A model generated the notes under the pieces. It had not been told where the DNA came from, searched no databases, and saw only the letters and a list, made by a program, of their open reading frames with translations. Positions 1 to 7,626 of a stretch of DNA of 23,980 nt are shown here, piece after piece. Position 1 is the first letter of the stretch, and every line of letters starts with the position of its first letter. The position numbers were made by a program, and so were the translations under genes. Origin of the DNA: UBA11858 sp964589145 (GTDB lineage Bacteria; Chloroflexota; Anaerolineae; Anaerolineales; UBA11858); NCBI GenBank assembly GCA_964589145.1, contig CAZPSL010000090.1, positions 1-23,980 on the forward strand. Reading direction: 5' to 3'.

Positions 1-1272
1 CTGCGCGTGGCGCTCTACTCCCTGCCGCCCGACCTGAAAGCCATGAAGAGCGAAATAGACCGCCTGTTGGCCGAGGAAGAGCAAGCCGGGCTAGAGCGCG
101 ACTACGAACGCGCCGCCGAAAAGAAAACCGAGCGCGCCCGCCTGGAAAAGCAATTTAAAAAAGCGCGAGAGAAATGGGAAAACGAACACGGTATTGACCA
201 GATTGTAGATAAAGACGACGTGGCCGAGGTAGTTTCACAATGGACGGGCATCCCGGTCAACCAAATGCTGGAAACCGAAGCCGAGCGGCTTCTTCACATG
301 GAAGAACGCCTACACGAGCGCGTGATCGGTCAGGACGAAGCCATCACCGCTATTTCCGACGCCATCCGGCGGGCGCGCTCCGGCCTGAAGAACCCGCGCC
401 GCCCGATCGGGTCGTTCATCTTCATCGGGCCTTCGGGCGTGGGTAAAACCGAACTCGCCAAGGCCCTGGCGGAGTTCATGTTCGACAACGAGGACGCGCT
501 GGTGCGGATTGACATGAGCGAATACCGCGAACAGCACACCGTCTCGCGGCTCTTCGGCGCGCCGCCGGGATACGTCGGCTACGAGGAGGGCGGGCAACTC
601 ACCGAAGCCGTCCGCCGCCGCCCGTACCGCGTCATCCTGTTCGACGAAATCGAGAAAGCCCACCCTGAAGTCTGGAATTCGCTGCTGCAAATCCTCGACG
701 ACGGGCGGCTCACCGACGGGCAGGGGCGCATGGTGGATTTCCGCAACACGGTGCTGATTATGACCAGCAACCTGGGCACCGAGTACGTCCACAAATCCGG
801 GCCGATTGGCTTTTTGCAGGCCGATGACAACAAAGACCGCGAGGCCCAGGAAAAAATCCACCGCGAACTCAAAAAGACCTTCCGCCCGGAGTTTCTCAAC
901 CGCATTGATGAAATCATCACCTTCTCGCCGCTCTCCCTGGAGCAGATGACCCAAATTGTGGATTTGCAGATGGCGGAGATTCGCGAACGCCTGGAGGATT
1001 ACGGCCTGAATGTGGAACTCACGGACGCGGCCCGCGGGTGGCTCGCCAACATCGGGTATGATCCCGCCTTCGGGGCCAGACCATTACGCCGCGCTCTCCA
1101 GCGGCACGTCGAAAGCCCGCTGTCGGTCAAACTCCTGCGCGGCGAATTTCAGGAGGGGGATACCGTTCTCGTGGATACCGCCGAAGAAGACGGAGACGAG
1201 ATTCTGGTCTTTCTGCATCCAGATGAAGCCGAGAAAACGCCAGTCCAGGCGGATGAGACCGTGGACGCGTAA
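1..1272 (+). CDS. clpC: ATP-dependent Clp protease ATP-binding subunit, ClpC type (5' truncated by window edge)
   Basis: This is the C-terminal half of a Hsp100 AAA+ unfoldase that feeds substrates to ClpP. The frame is open from base 1, so the N-terminal domain and first ATPase domain lie outside the window. Counting from the codon at position 7, a UVR-like coiled segment lies around residues 10-50. The D2 ATPase follows, with Walker A GPSGVGKT (141-148), a GYVG pore loop and Walker B VILFDEIEKAH near 209. An IGF tripeptide at 267-269 (nt 805-813) sits where ClpA, ClpC and ClpX carry the ClpP-docking loop. ClpB lacks this loop, which with the UVR segment argues for ClpC over ClpB. The C-terminal small domain carries the sensor-2 motif GARPLRR. 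The protein ends in an acidic tail, and a strong terminator follows 28 nt after the stop. I am confident of the family and fairly confident of the ClpC subtype. Confidence 0.9.
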   Translation: MRVALYSLPPDLKAMKSEIDRLLAEEEQAGLERDYERAAEKKTERARLEKQFKKAREKWENEHGIDQIVDKDDVAEVVSQWTGIPVNQMLETEAERLLHMEERLHERVIGQDEAITAISDAIRRARSGLKNPRRPIGSFIFIGPSGVGKTELAKALAEFMFDNEDALVRIDMSEYREQHTVSRLFGAPPGYVGYEEGGQLTEAVRRRPYRVILFDEIEKAHPEVWNSLLQILDDGRLTDGQGRMVDFRNTVLIMTSNLGTEYVHKSGPIGFLQADDNKDREAQEKIHRELKKTFRPEFLNRIDEIITFSPLSLEQMTQIVDLQMAEIRERLEDYGLNVELTDAARGWLANIGYDPAFGARPLRRALQRHVESPLSVKLLRGEFQEGDTVLVDTAEEDGDEILVFLHPDEAEKTPVQADETVDA

Positions 1273-1299
1273 AAAGCAAACAGAGATTTTGACCGCCCA

Positions 1300-1335
1300 G
1301 GGCTGGCAGTCCGGTCAGGACTGCCAGCCCTTTTT
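1300..1335 (+). terminator. Intrinsic terminator of the clpC gene, built from a dispersed palindrome
   Basis: A perfect 13-bp stem (1300-1312 with 1318-1330), a 5-nt loop GGTCA and a following T5 run form a textbook rho-independent terminator. The core CTGGCAGTCC/GGACTGCCAG is the same palindrome found at 8999-9031, 12135-12159 and 20433-20463. This terminator therefore appears to be made from a repeat-family member. Confidence 0.85.
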
Positions 1336-1509
1336 CAGTCCGAAAGTGACAAGTTTCCTTAAAGCAGCAGAATCGTCACTCTTTTGACGGGATAAATGTC
1401 GGCACAAAGAGGAATTTCTCCACTGGTAATTTATGCCTGAATTGACTAAAGTGGTATAAGCCTCCGTTTGGATCAGCGCGGCAGATGGCTTGTCCACCAT
1501 TTTTCAGGT

Positions 1510-2010
1510 ATGAATCACACTACCTTTGACGAGATTTTCGATAATTTCACCATCTTCGCCGGGATGGATACCGCTCAGCGTGACTTGCTGAAGCAGTACG
1601 TTATCGTCTGTGAGTGCGCAGTTGATGAAGTGATCTTCGAACAGGGAGAACCGGCGGAATTTCTGTATGTGGTGGCGGAGGGGGAAGTGGCAATCCAGTT
1701 CAAACCGGATGACGGACCTGCGCTGGTGGTAAGCCGGCTCAAGGAGGGGGAAGTCTTTGGCTGGTCGGCTGCATTTGGGAGCGACCGGTACACATCTGGT
1801 GCAGTTTGTGCCCGGCCCTCGGTTTTGCTCCGGCTGCGCGGTGACGATCTGAAAATGCTGCGCGAAAATCATCCAGAAACGGGTATACTTGTTTTGGAGC
1901 GGCTGGCAACCAGCGTGCTTCAGCGGCTTAACAACCCCAGATACCACGCACAGGTCATGGCCTTTCTGGAACACGGCCTGAAAAATGGAGTCAGGCCGAT
2001 TGGTGGTTAA
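1510..2010 (+). CDS. Cyclic nucleotide-binding-fold protein (Crp/cNMP domain, no DNA-binding domain)
   Basis: A 166-residue protein made of one cNMP-binding beta-roll. It shows VIFEQGEPAEFLYVV, a GEVAIQF turn, KEGEVFGWSA and a C-terminal helix. The ATG at 1510 is chosen because the domain begins right after it; an in-frame upstream start at 1468 adds only residues unlike the family. In canonical cAMP-binding cassettes a Glu follows FG; here it is Trp (FGWSA), so cAMP binding is doubtful. The chain ends after the domain, with no helix-turn-helix, kinase or channel part, so it is not a Crp-type regulator by itself. It may sense redox or a ligand for a partner. The upstream 180 bp show no convincing promoter. 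Fold assignment is solid; the role is unknown. Confidence 0.75.
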   Translation: MNHTTFDEIFDNFTIFAGMDTAQRDLLKQYVIVCECAVDEVIFEQGEPAEFLYVVAEGEVAIQFKPDDGPALVVSRLKEGEVFGWSAAFGSDRYTSGAVCARPSVLLRLRGDDLKMLRENHPETGILVLERLATSVLQRLNNPRYHAQVMAFLEHGLKNGVRPIGG

Positions 2011-2074
2011 TGGGGACAGTTCTCGCCGCAGTTAAACACCTCCAGCCAAAGAACCCGCAAGAAAGGATGGCTGC

Positions 2075-2332
2075 ATGGAAAACGGGACGGAAAACCCTGC
2101 ATACACAAAAAAAGAACTGGTGGAGGGGCTGATAACCCAAATCAGCGCCTACATCGAGCAATACCACGGCGGGCAGGCAGAACTGGTTGATTTTGACGGC
2201 AAAACTGCCACAGTCAGACTAGGCGGAGCCTGTGTGGGCTGTTCGCTCTCCGAGGCGACCCTCAAAGGCTGGGTAGAGGGCACTATCCGCCAGTTTTTCC
2301 CGGATGTGGAAGTGGTCGGCGTTGAAGCGTAG
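2075..2332 (+). CDS. Nfu/NifU C-terminal-domain iron-sulfur scaffold
   Basis: An 85-residue single-domain protein matching the NifU C-terminal (Nfu) family, which holds a labile [4Fe-4S] cluster between two subunits and passes it to apoproteins. The defining CxxC is at Cys53 and Cys56 (GACVGCSLSEATLKG), followed by the usual amphipathic helix. The start at 2075 is supported by AAAGGA about 8 nt upstream. It lies 64 bp after the cNMP-fold gene and 132 bp before the lipoyl-acyltransferase gene. In other bacteria Nfu proteins support lipoyl synthase by renewing its auxiliary cluster, so the neighbouring lipoyl protein is suggestive, though this is inference. There are no nif structural genes here, so a housekeeping Fe-S role is more likely than nitrogen fixation. 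Confidence 0.88.
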   Translation: MENGTENPAYTKKELVEGLITQISAYIEQYHGGQAELVDFDGKTATVRLGGACVGCSLSEATLKGWVEGTIRQFFPDVEVVGVEA

Positions 2333-2451
2333 TGCCAGAATCGTTTGAAGCCAGCATGACCTTCCCCCATCCCGGAACAGGGGAAGGGAACACCCCGTAC
2401 TCTGCCAGAACCTTGCAGCAACCTTTCAGAAAGATACCAGCCAGAAGGGCC

Positions 2452-2467
2452 AGGAGCGACAGAGTTG
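2452..2467 (+). promoter_or_regulatory. Shine-Dalgarno AGGAG deciding a TTG start
   Basis: AGGAG at 2452-2456 lies 8 nt before a TTG codon at 2465. No ATG in frame precedes the lipoyl domain, so this pair fixes a rare TTG start for the acyltransferase hybrid. Confidence 0.7.
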
Positions 2468-3652
2468 AACCAAGCACCACCTCCTGTGACAGTCACCATT
2501 CCCCTGGTCAACCCCAACGAACCGGAAGCCCTGATCGCGTCCCTGGAAATCAGCGAAGGGCAGCACGTCGAAGCGGGCGATTTGCTCTGCACGCTGGAGA
2601 CCACCAAGGCCACCGCTGACGTTTTTGCCGAGGCGGCGGGCTATGTCAGCGGCCTGCACTTCGCCGAGGGCGATACCGTCCGGGCAGGCGAAATTTTGTG
2701 TTACCTGGGGAGTCAGCGAGTCAGCGAATCAGCGAGTCAGCGAATCGGCGAGTCAGCGAGTCAGCGAATCAGCGAGTCAGCGAGTCAGCGGGTCAGCGGG
2801 TCAGCGGGGCGGCAGAGCAGCGAGGAAGCAAGCCCAAATTCCCAGCCCGTCATTCCCGATGGGCTGCGCATCACCACCCCCGCGCTGGAACTGGCCCGCA
2901 CCCACAGCCTTGCCCTCGCCCGCCTGCCCCTCGGACCTCTCGTAACCGAAAAAACCGTCCGTGCCCTGCTGGAAGAAACCGCCGCGCCCGATGCCGCCGT
3001 CCCCGAAACCGATTTCGACCCCGCGGCAATCGTCATCTTCGGGGCGGGCGGGCACGGGAAAGCCTGCCTGGATTTGCTACGCGCCCTGGGGCGGTACCGC
3101 GTGGTCGGCTTCGTGGATGAGGGGCGTCCCGCGGGGGAACAGGTGATGGGGCTGCCCGTGCTGGGCGGTGCCGATGTTCTGGGCGGGTTGCACGCGCAGG
3201 GCGTGCGGCTGGCGGTCAACGCGGTGGGGGGCATCAGCAGCCTGTCGGTGCGGGTGCGGGTGTTCCGCCTGCTCGCCGAGGCCGGGTTCGCTTTTCCGGC
3301 GATTGTGCATCCCTCGGCGGTGGTGGAGCCGAGCGCGGCGCTCGCGCCGGGGGTGCAGGTTTTCCCGCAGGCATATGTCGGCAGCGAGGCACAGGTCGGC
3401 TTCGGGAGCATTGTCAACACCGGCGCAATCGTCTCGCACGACTGCCAACTGGGCGCGTTCACCAACCTGTCGCCGGGCGCGACTCTGGCGGGCGAGGTGG
3501 TTTGCGGGGAGCGCGTTCTGGTGGGGATGGGCGCGACCGTCAATTTGCAGGTCAAAATCGGCGCCGGAGCGCGCATCGGCAACGGGGCAACCGTCAAGCG
3601 CGATGTGCCTGCCAACGGCATCGTGCGCGCCGGTGGCATATGGCCCGCGTAG
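2465..3652 (+). CDS. Lipoyl-domain / E3-binding-like / NeuD-type acyltransferase hybrid
   Basis: A 395-residue protein with a composite architecture. Residues 8-82 form a biotinyl/lipoyl domain with the lipoylation motif ETTKA (Lys48). Residues 83-115 are a low-complexity linker of four SQRVSESA-like octapeptides. Residues 135-170 (TTPALELARTHSLAL, then TEKTVRALLEE) resemble a degenerate peripheral-subunit (E3)-binding domain. Residues 187-395 are a NeuD/PglD-type sugar O/N-acyltransferase: a Rossmann-like start IFGAGGHGKACLDLL, then left-handed beta-helix hexapeptides with a likely catalytic His325 (VSHDC) and a terminal GGIWPA. The N-terminal half looks like a 2-oxoacid dehydrogenase E2 whose catalytic core has been replaced. 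A plausible role is passing an acyl group from a lipoyl arm to a sugar or amine, but no E1 or E3 gene is in the window. The linker DNA is an 8-bp tandem array. Domain calls are firm except the E3-binding one. Confidence 0.8.
   Translation: MNQAPPPVTVTIPLVNPNEPEALIASLEISEGQHVEAGDLLCTLETTKATADVFAEAAGYVSGLHFAEGDTVRAGEILCYLGSQRVSESASQRIGESASQRISESASQRVSGSAGRQSSEEASPNSQPVIPDGLRITTPALELARTHSLALARLPLGPLVTEKTVRALLEETAAPDAAVPETDFDPAAIVIFGAGGHGKACLDLLRALGRYRVVGFVDEGRPAGEQVMGLPVLGGADVLGGLHAQGVRLAVNAVGGISSLSVRVRVFRLLAEAGFAFPAIVHPSAVVEPSAALAPGVQVFPQAYVGSEAQVGFGSIVNTGAIVSHDCQLGAFTNLSPGATLAGEVVCGERVLVGMGATVNLQVKIGAGARIGNGATVKRDVPANGIVRAGGIWPA
2711..2806 (+). repeat. Twelve tandem 8-bp units (AGTCAGCG) inside a coding linker
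   Basis: Exactly 12 contiguous octamers occupy 96 bp. Six are AGTCAGCG or one change away as AATCAGCG, one is AATCGGCG and the last two are GGTCAGCG. Since 8 is not a multiple of 3, three units encode one SQRVSESA octapeptide. All three forward frames are open through the array. The other two frames close at about 2945 and 3120, before the acyltransferase domain is complete. The array could therefore switch or tune the gene by slippage. Confidence 0.95.
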
Positions 3653-3780
3653 CCGGGAAGGGATCAGGGATCAGGTGCCGGAAACGCTGCCCAGCCGCTC
3701 TCCGTGAGTCAGGCAGCGGATTACATCCGAGGACGATTTTCCTAACGAAGATGCACCCGCCTTTTACAGAGGAGATTGGT

Positions 3781-4152
3781 ATGCCCGTCAAAATCGCAGA
3801 TGAAATTCCCGCCCGGAAAGTTGAAGCCGGAACCGGCACCACGATTCAGGTACTCATTCCCCCGGAAGAAGGCCCGCATTTTGCCATGCGGCGATTCACC
3901 ATGCAGCCCGGCGGCAGTATGCCCTGTCACACCAACGCGGTGGAACACGAGCAATACGTTTTGCGCGGGCGCGCCCGCATCGGCATTGACGGCGTGGTGT
4001 ACGAGGTGCGCCCCGGAAGTGTGGTTTTCATCCCCGCCGGTGCGCCGCACTGGTACGAGAACATCGGCACAGAGCCGTTTGTGTTCCTGTGTCTGGTGCC
4101 GAACCAGCCGGATCAGATTGAAATTCTGGATGCCGACGCCTCCGGCTGCTGA
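3781..4152 (+). CDS. Small cupin-domain protein
   Basis: A 123-residue single cupin (cupin_2 type), a beta-barrel that usually binds one divalent metal. Motif 1 reads PGGSMPCHTNAVEHEQYVLRG, with His50 and His56 plus Glu57/Gln58. Motif 2 is PGSVVFIPAGAPHWYEN, with His90. The second His of the classic HxH pair is replaced by Asn52, but His50, His56 and His90 could still hold a metal. The ATG at 3781 follows a strong AGAGGAG about 8 nt upstream. A longer open frame upstream has no family resemblance. It lies 128 bp after the acyltransferase and 11 bp before glgX, so it is probably cotranscribed with the latter. Substrate unknown; this family includes isomerases, dioxygenases and sensors. Confidence 0.82.
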   Translation: MPVKIADEIPARKVEAGTGTTIQVLIPPEEGPHFAMRRFTMQPGGSMPCHTNAVEHEQYVLRGRARIGIDGVVYEVRPGSVVFIPAGAPHWYENIGTEPFVFLCLVPNQPDQIEILDADASGC

Positions 4153-4163
4153 CCCCTGTCCCC

Positions 4164-6230
4164 ATGCCTGATACTCTCCCCGGCAACCCCTATCCGCTCG
4201 GCGCGTCCTTCACCCCGGAAGGCGTGAACTTCAGCGTGTATTCCAAGCACGCCTGGCGGGTGGAACTGCTCTTTTTCGACGACGCGGCGGACGGCAAACC
4301 CGCCCGCGTCATCCCGCTCGACCCGCAGCGCAACCGCACCTTCCATTACTGGCACATCCTCGTGCCGGGCGTGGAGGCGGGGCAGTGCTACGGTTACCGC
4401 GTCTACGGCCCGCAGGAGCCGGAACTGGGGCACCGCTTCGACGGCGACAAACTCCTGCTCGACCCTTACGGGCGCGCTGTCGCTGTGCCGGAGAACTACG
4501 ACCGCGCCGCAGCCGCCCGTCCCGGCGAGAACCTGGCGGACGCGATGAAGAGCGTGGTCACCCAAAGGGGGGATTTCGACTGGGAGGGCGACCAGCCCCT
4601 GCGCCGCCCCTTCAACCAGACTGTGATCTACGAGATGCACGTCGGCGGGTTCACCAGGCACCCCAATGCCGGGCTGCCCCCCGAAATCCGCGGCACCTAC
4701 CGCGGGCTGATAGAGAAAATCCCCTATTTGCAGGAACTGGGCATCACCGCGGTGGAACTGCTGCCCGTTTTCCAGTTCGACCCCCAGGAGGCGCCGGAGG
4801 GGCTGACCAACTACTGGGGCTACAACCCGGTTTCGTTTTTCGCGCCCCACCTGGGGTACAGTTCCCGCCGCTCGTCCCTGGGGGCGCGGGACGAGTTTCG
4901 GGAGATGGTCAAAGCCCTCCACCGCGCGGGAATCGAGGTCATCCTGGATGTGGTTTACAACCACACCGCCGAAGGCGATCACCGCGGGCCGACCTTCTGC
5001 CTCCGCGGCTTCGAGAATCGGGCGTACTACATCCTGGATGAAGACCGCGCCCGTTACAAAAATTACAGCGGCACGGGCAACACGCTCAACGCCAACCATT
5101 CGGTGGCGCGCCGCCTGATTTTGGACAGTTTGCGCTACTGGGTGCAGGAAATGCACGTGGATGGCTTCCGCTTTGACCTGGCTTCGATTTTCTCCCGCGA
5201 TCAGGACGGCAAACCGCTGCCCAACCCGCCGCTGATTTGGGACATCGAGACCGACCCGGTGCTGGCGGGCACAAAACTGATCGCCGAAGCCTGGGATGCG
5301 GGCGGCCTGTACCAGGTCGGCTCGTTCATCGGCGACCGCTGGAAGGAGTGGAACGGGCGATTCCGGGATGATGTGCGCGCCTTCCTGCGCGGCGACGAGG
5401 GCATGGTGCCGCGGCTGGCGGAGCGGTTTCTCGCCAGCCCGGATATCTACGCCCACGAAGCCCGCGAGCCGGAGCAAAGCATCAACTTCGTCACCTGTCA
5501 CGACGGGTTCACGCTCAACGACCTGGTTTCTTACAACCGGAAGCACAACTGGGCAAACAAGGAGGGCAACCGCGACGGCAGCGACCAAAACCTGAGTTGG
5601 AACTGCGGCGTGGAAGGCCCCACCGATGACCCCGAAATTGAAGCCCTGCGCCTGCGGCAAATCAAAAACTTTTTCACCATCACCCTGTTGTCGCTGGGCG
5701 TTCCCATGCTGCTGATGGGCGACGAGGTGCGCCGCACCCAGCGGGGCAACAACAACGCCTACTGCCAGGATAACGAAATCAGTTGGTTCGACTGGTCGCT
5801 GACAGAAAAGAACGCCGGTCTGCTGCGCTTTGTGCGAAAACTGATCCGCTTCCGCCGCAGCCTCACCGTGTTCAAGGAAGCGCGCGGCGACCTCTCGCTG
5901 AGCGAACTGCTGCATCAGGCGCAACTGGAGTGGCATGGCGTGGAACTGGGCAAGCCCGACTGGCGCCCGATTTCGCACAGCCTGGCGTTCAGCGTGCGCG
6001 GGCAGAGCGGGCTGTTCCACCTGATGTTCAACGCTTACCGCGAACCGCTGGAATTTGAACTTCCCCCGGCCTCCGAACAGGGATTGGAGGACTGGCGGCG
6101 GATCATTGACACCGCCCGCGAATCGCCCGATGATTTTTGTGAGCGCGGCGTTCCCTGCCCGGCGGAGGCTGACCGTTACCGGGTGGAATCGCATTCCGTG
6201 GTGGTGCTTGCCGCGCCCCGCCGCCCCTGA
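4164..6230 (+). CDS. glgX: Glycogen debranching enzyme GlgX/TreX (isoamylase-type, GH13)
   Basis: A 688-residue cytoplasmic enzyme that hydrolyses alpha-1,6 branches of glycogen. An N-terminal CBM48-like beta domain (residues 7-130, PLGASFTPEGVNFSVYS) precedes a GH13 TIM barrel. Conserved region I is DVVYNHT, region II is GFRFDLAS with nucleophile Asp338, region III is LIAEAWDAGG with general acid Glu375, and region IV is FVTCHDGF with His446/Asp447. The signature NYWGYNP and the RRTQRGNNNAYCQDN segment are typical of GlgX/TreX. Length is normal for the family. It starts 11 bp after the cupin stop with no strong Shine-Dalgarno, suggesting translational coupling. A C-terminal beta domain follows the barrel. 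No other glycogen gene is in the window. A very long antisense frame across this gene is a codon-bias shadow. Confidence 0.93.
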   Translation: MPDTLPGNPYPLGASFTPEGVNFSVYSKHAWRVELLFFDDAADGKPARVIPLDPQRNRTFHYWHILVPGVEAGQCYGYRVYGPQEPELGHRFDGDKLLLDPYGRAVAVPENYDRAAAARPGENLADAMKSVVTQRGDFDWEGDQPLRRPFNQTVIYEMHVGGFTRHPNAGLPPEIRGTYRGLIEKIPYLQELGITAVELLPVFQFDPQEAPEGLTNYWGYNPVSFFAPHLGYSSRRSSLGARDEFREMVKALHRAGIEVILDVVYNHTAEGDHRGPTFCLRGFENRAYYILDEDRARYKNYSGTGNTLNANHSVARRLILDSLRYWVQEMHVDGFRFDLASIFSRDQDGKPLPNPPLIWDIETDPVLAGTKLIAEAWDAGGLYQVGSFIGDRWKEWNGRFRDDVRAFLRGDEGMVPRLAERFLASPDIYAHEAREPEQSINFVTCHDGFTLNDLVSYNRKHNWANKEGNRDGSDQNLSWNCGVEGPTDDPEIEALRLRQIKNFFTITLLSLGVPMLLMGDEVRRTQRGNNNAYCQDNEISWFDWSLTEKNAGLLRFVRKLIRFRRSLTVFKEARGDLSLSELLHQAQLEWHGVELGKPDWRPISHSLAFSVRGQSGLFHLMFNAYREPLEFELPPASEQGLEDWRRIIDTARESPDDFCERGVPCPAEADRYRVESHSVVVLAAPRRP

Positions 6231-6283
6231 CGGGAATGGTACAATGAAACAAAAGTTTCCACAACCTGACAGGAAGGTGCCCC

Positions 6284-7438
6284 ATGATCCTGACCCGCGA
6301 ACAACTTGAAAATCTCGAAGACCAGATGCTGGCGCCCTACGGGGTGCGCAGCCGGGATACCAAAGGACGCGCCTATCCCGAAGACGAGCCCGGCTACCGT
6401 ACTGTGTTTCAGCGCGACCGCGACCGCATCCTGCACACCACCGCGTTCCGTCGGCTGGAGTACAAAACCCAGGTGTTCATCAACACCGAGGGCGATTACT
6501 ACCGCACCCGTTTGACCCACACACTGGAGGTCGCCCAAATCGGGCGCACAATCGCCCGCGCCCTGGGCGCAAACGAAGACCTGATTGAAGCCATCTGTCT
6601 GGCGCACGATTTGGGGCACTCACCCTTTGGTCACTCCGGCGAGGTGATTCTCAACCGCCTGATGAAAGAGTGGGGCGGTTTCGACCACAACAAACAGTCG
6701 CTGCGCATCGTCACCAAACTGGAACGCCGCTACCCCGATTTCCCCGGCCTGAACCTGACCTGGGAAGTGCGCGAGGGCATTGTCAAGCACGAGACCGAGT
6801 ACGATGTTTCCGATGCTTCGGGCTACGACCCGGAACTGCGCGGCCATCTGGAGGCGCAAATCGCCAACGCCGCCGACGAGATCGCCTACACCGCCCACGA
6901 CCTGGATGACGGCCTGCGCTCCGGGATGATCACCCCCGACATGCTGGAGGGGCTTGCCCTGTGGGGGATTCTCTCCGAGAGTCTCGGCTTGCAAAACAGC
7001 GGCAAACTGACGGAACTCGACCGTCATCGGGTGATCCGCCGCCTGATCGGGATTCTGGTAACCGACATGGTGGAGGCCACCAACGCCCGCCTGCGGGAGA
7101 GCGCTGTCAAATCGGCGCTGGAACTGCAAAAACTGGATCACAACGTGATCGGGTTCAGCGAGGCGATGTATCCCCGCAACCGCGAACTCAAGGATTTCCT
7201 GTACACAAATCTTTACCGTCACCCGCGGGTGGTACGGATGCAGGTCAAGGCGGAGCGCATCCTCAGCGATTTGTTCGCCGCCTACCAGAAAGATGCGGCC
7301 ATGCTTCCCAAGCACGTCCAGGGCTGGATTGACAAACGCGGCCCGGAGCGCACCATCTGTGATTACATCGCCGGCATGACGGACCGCTACGCCATCGAGG
7401 AGTACAAAAAACTATTTGACCCCGCGGTAAAGCCGTAG
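6284..7438 (+). CDS. dgt: dGTPase-like HD-domain nucleotide triphosphohydrolase
   Basis: A 384-residue member of the dNTP triphosphohydrolase (dGTPase, type 2) family, which cleaves dGTP or other dNTPs to nucleoside and tripolyphosphate. The HD metal site is complete: RLTHTLEVA (His79), CLAHDLGHSPFGH (His108/Asp109, then HxxxxGH) and AYTAHDLDDG (Asp206). The N-terminal FRRLEYKTQVF and DYYRTRLTH segments are also typical. A good Shine-Dalgarno AGGAAGG lies 7-8 nt before the ATG at 6284. A TACAAT hexamer at 6240-6245 could be a -10 box, but I see no matching -35. It follows glgX by 53 bp. Substrate preference cannot be read from the sequence. Confidence 0.92.
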   Translation: MILTREQLENLEDQMLAPYGVRSRDTKGRAYPEDEPGYRTVFQRDRDRILHTTAFRRLEYKTQVFINTEGDYYRTRLTHTLEVAQIGRTIARALGANEDLIEAICLAHDLGHSPFGHSGEVILNRLMKEWGGFDHNKQSLRIVTKLERRYPDFPGLNLTWEVREGIVKHETEYDVSDASGYDPELRGHLEAQIANAADEIAYTAHDLDDGLRSGMITPDMLEGLALWGILSESLGLQNSGKLTELDRHRVIRRLIGILVTDMVEATNARLRESAVKSALELQKLDHNVIGFSEAMYPRNRELKDFLYTNLYRHPRVVRMQVKAERILSDLFAAYQKDAAMLPKHVQGWIDKRGPERTICDYIAGMTDRYAIEEYKKLFDPAVKP

Positions 7439-7486
7439 CGGGATAGGTAATCCGTCCTACTTTCGATGCACAATTTTGCAGGCCAA

Positions 7487-7514
7487 TTGAACCCTTTCCA
7501 AAAACGTGTATAAT
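7487..7514 (+). promoter_or_regulatory. Sigma-70-type promoter of the secreted two-repeat protein
   Basis: TTGAAC (7487-7492), a 16-bp spacer and a perfect TATAAT (7509-7514). Transcription would begin near 7521, giving a leader of about 105 nt before the ATG at 7627. The leader holds no structure I can name. Confidence 0.75.
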
Positions 7515-7626
7515 AACAAAGGATGACTATCGGCAATTGATGGCATGATTATTGCCCATCAGGCCATCGGGTTATTTTCTGCATCATTTGTAACAGACGG
7601 GCAGTTATTCGAGAGGAGAAATTATC

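Noticed and set aside
1442..1460. TTGACT and TATAAG before the cNMP-fold gene as a promoter
   Set aside because: The spacing is only 7 bp, far from the required 16-18 bp.
2711..2806. The octamer array as a CRISPR
   Set aside because: Units are 8 bp with no spacers.
4113..6194. A 693-codon open frame on the minus strand across glgX
   Set aside because: It is a codon-bias shadow; the plus strand encodes a complete GH13 enzyme with all catalytic motifs, and the antisense translation shows no family features.
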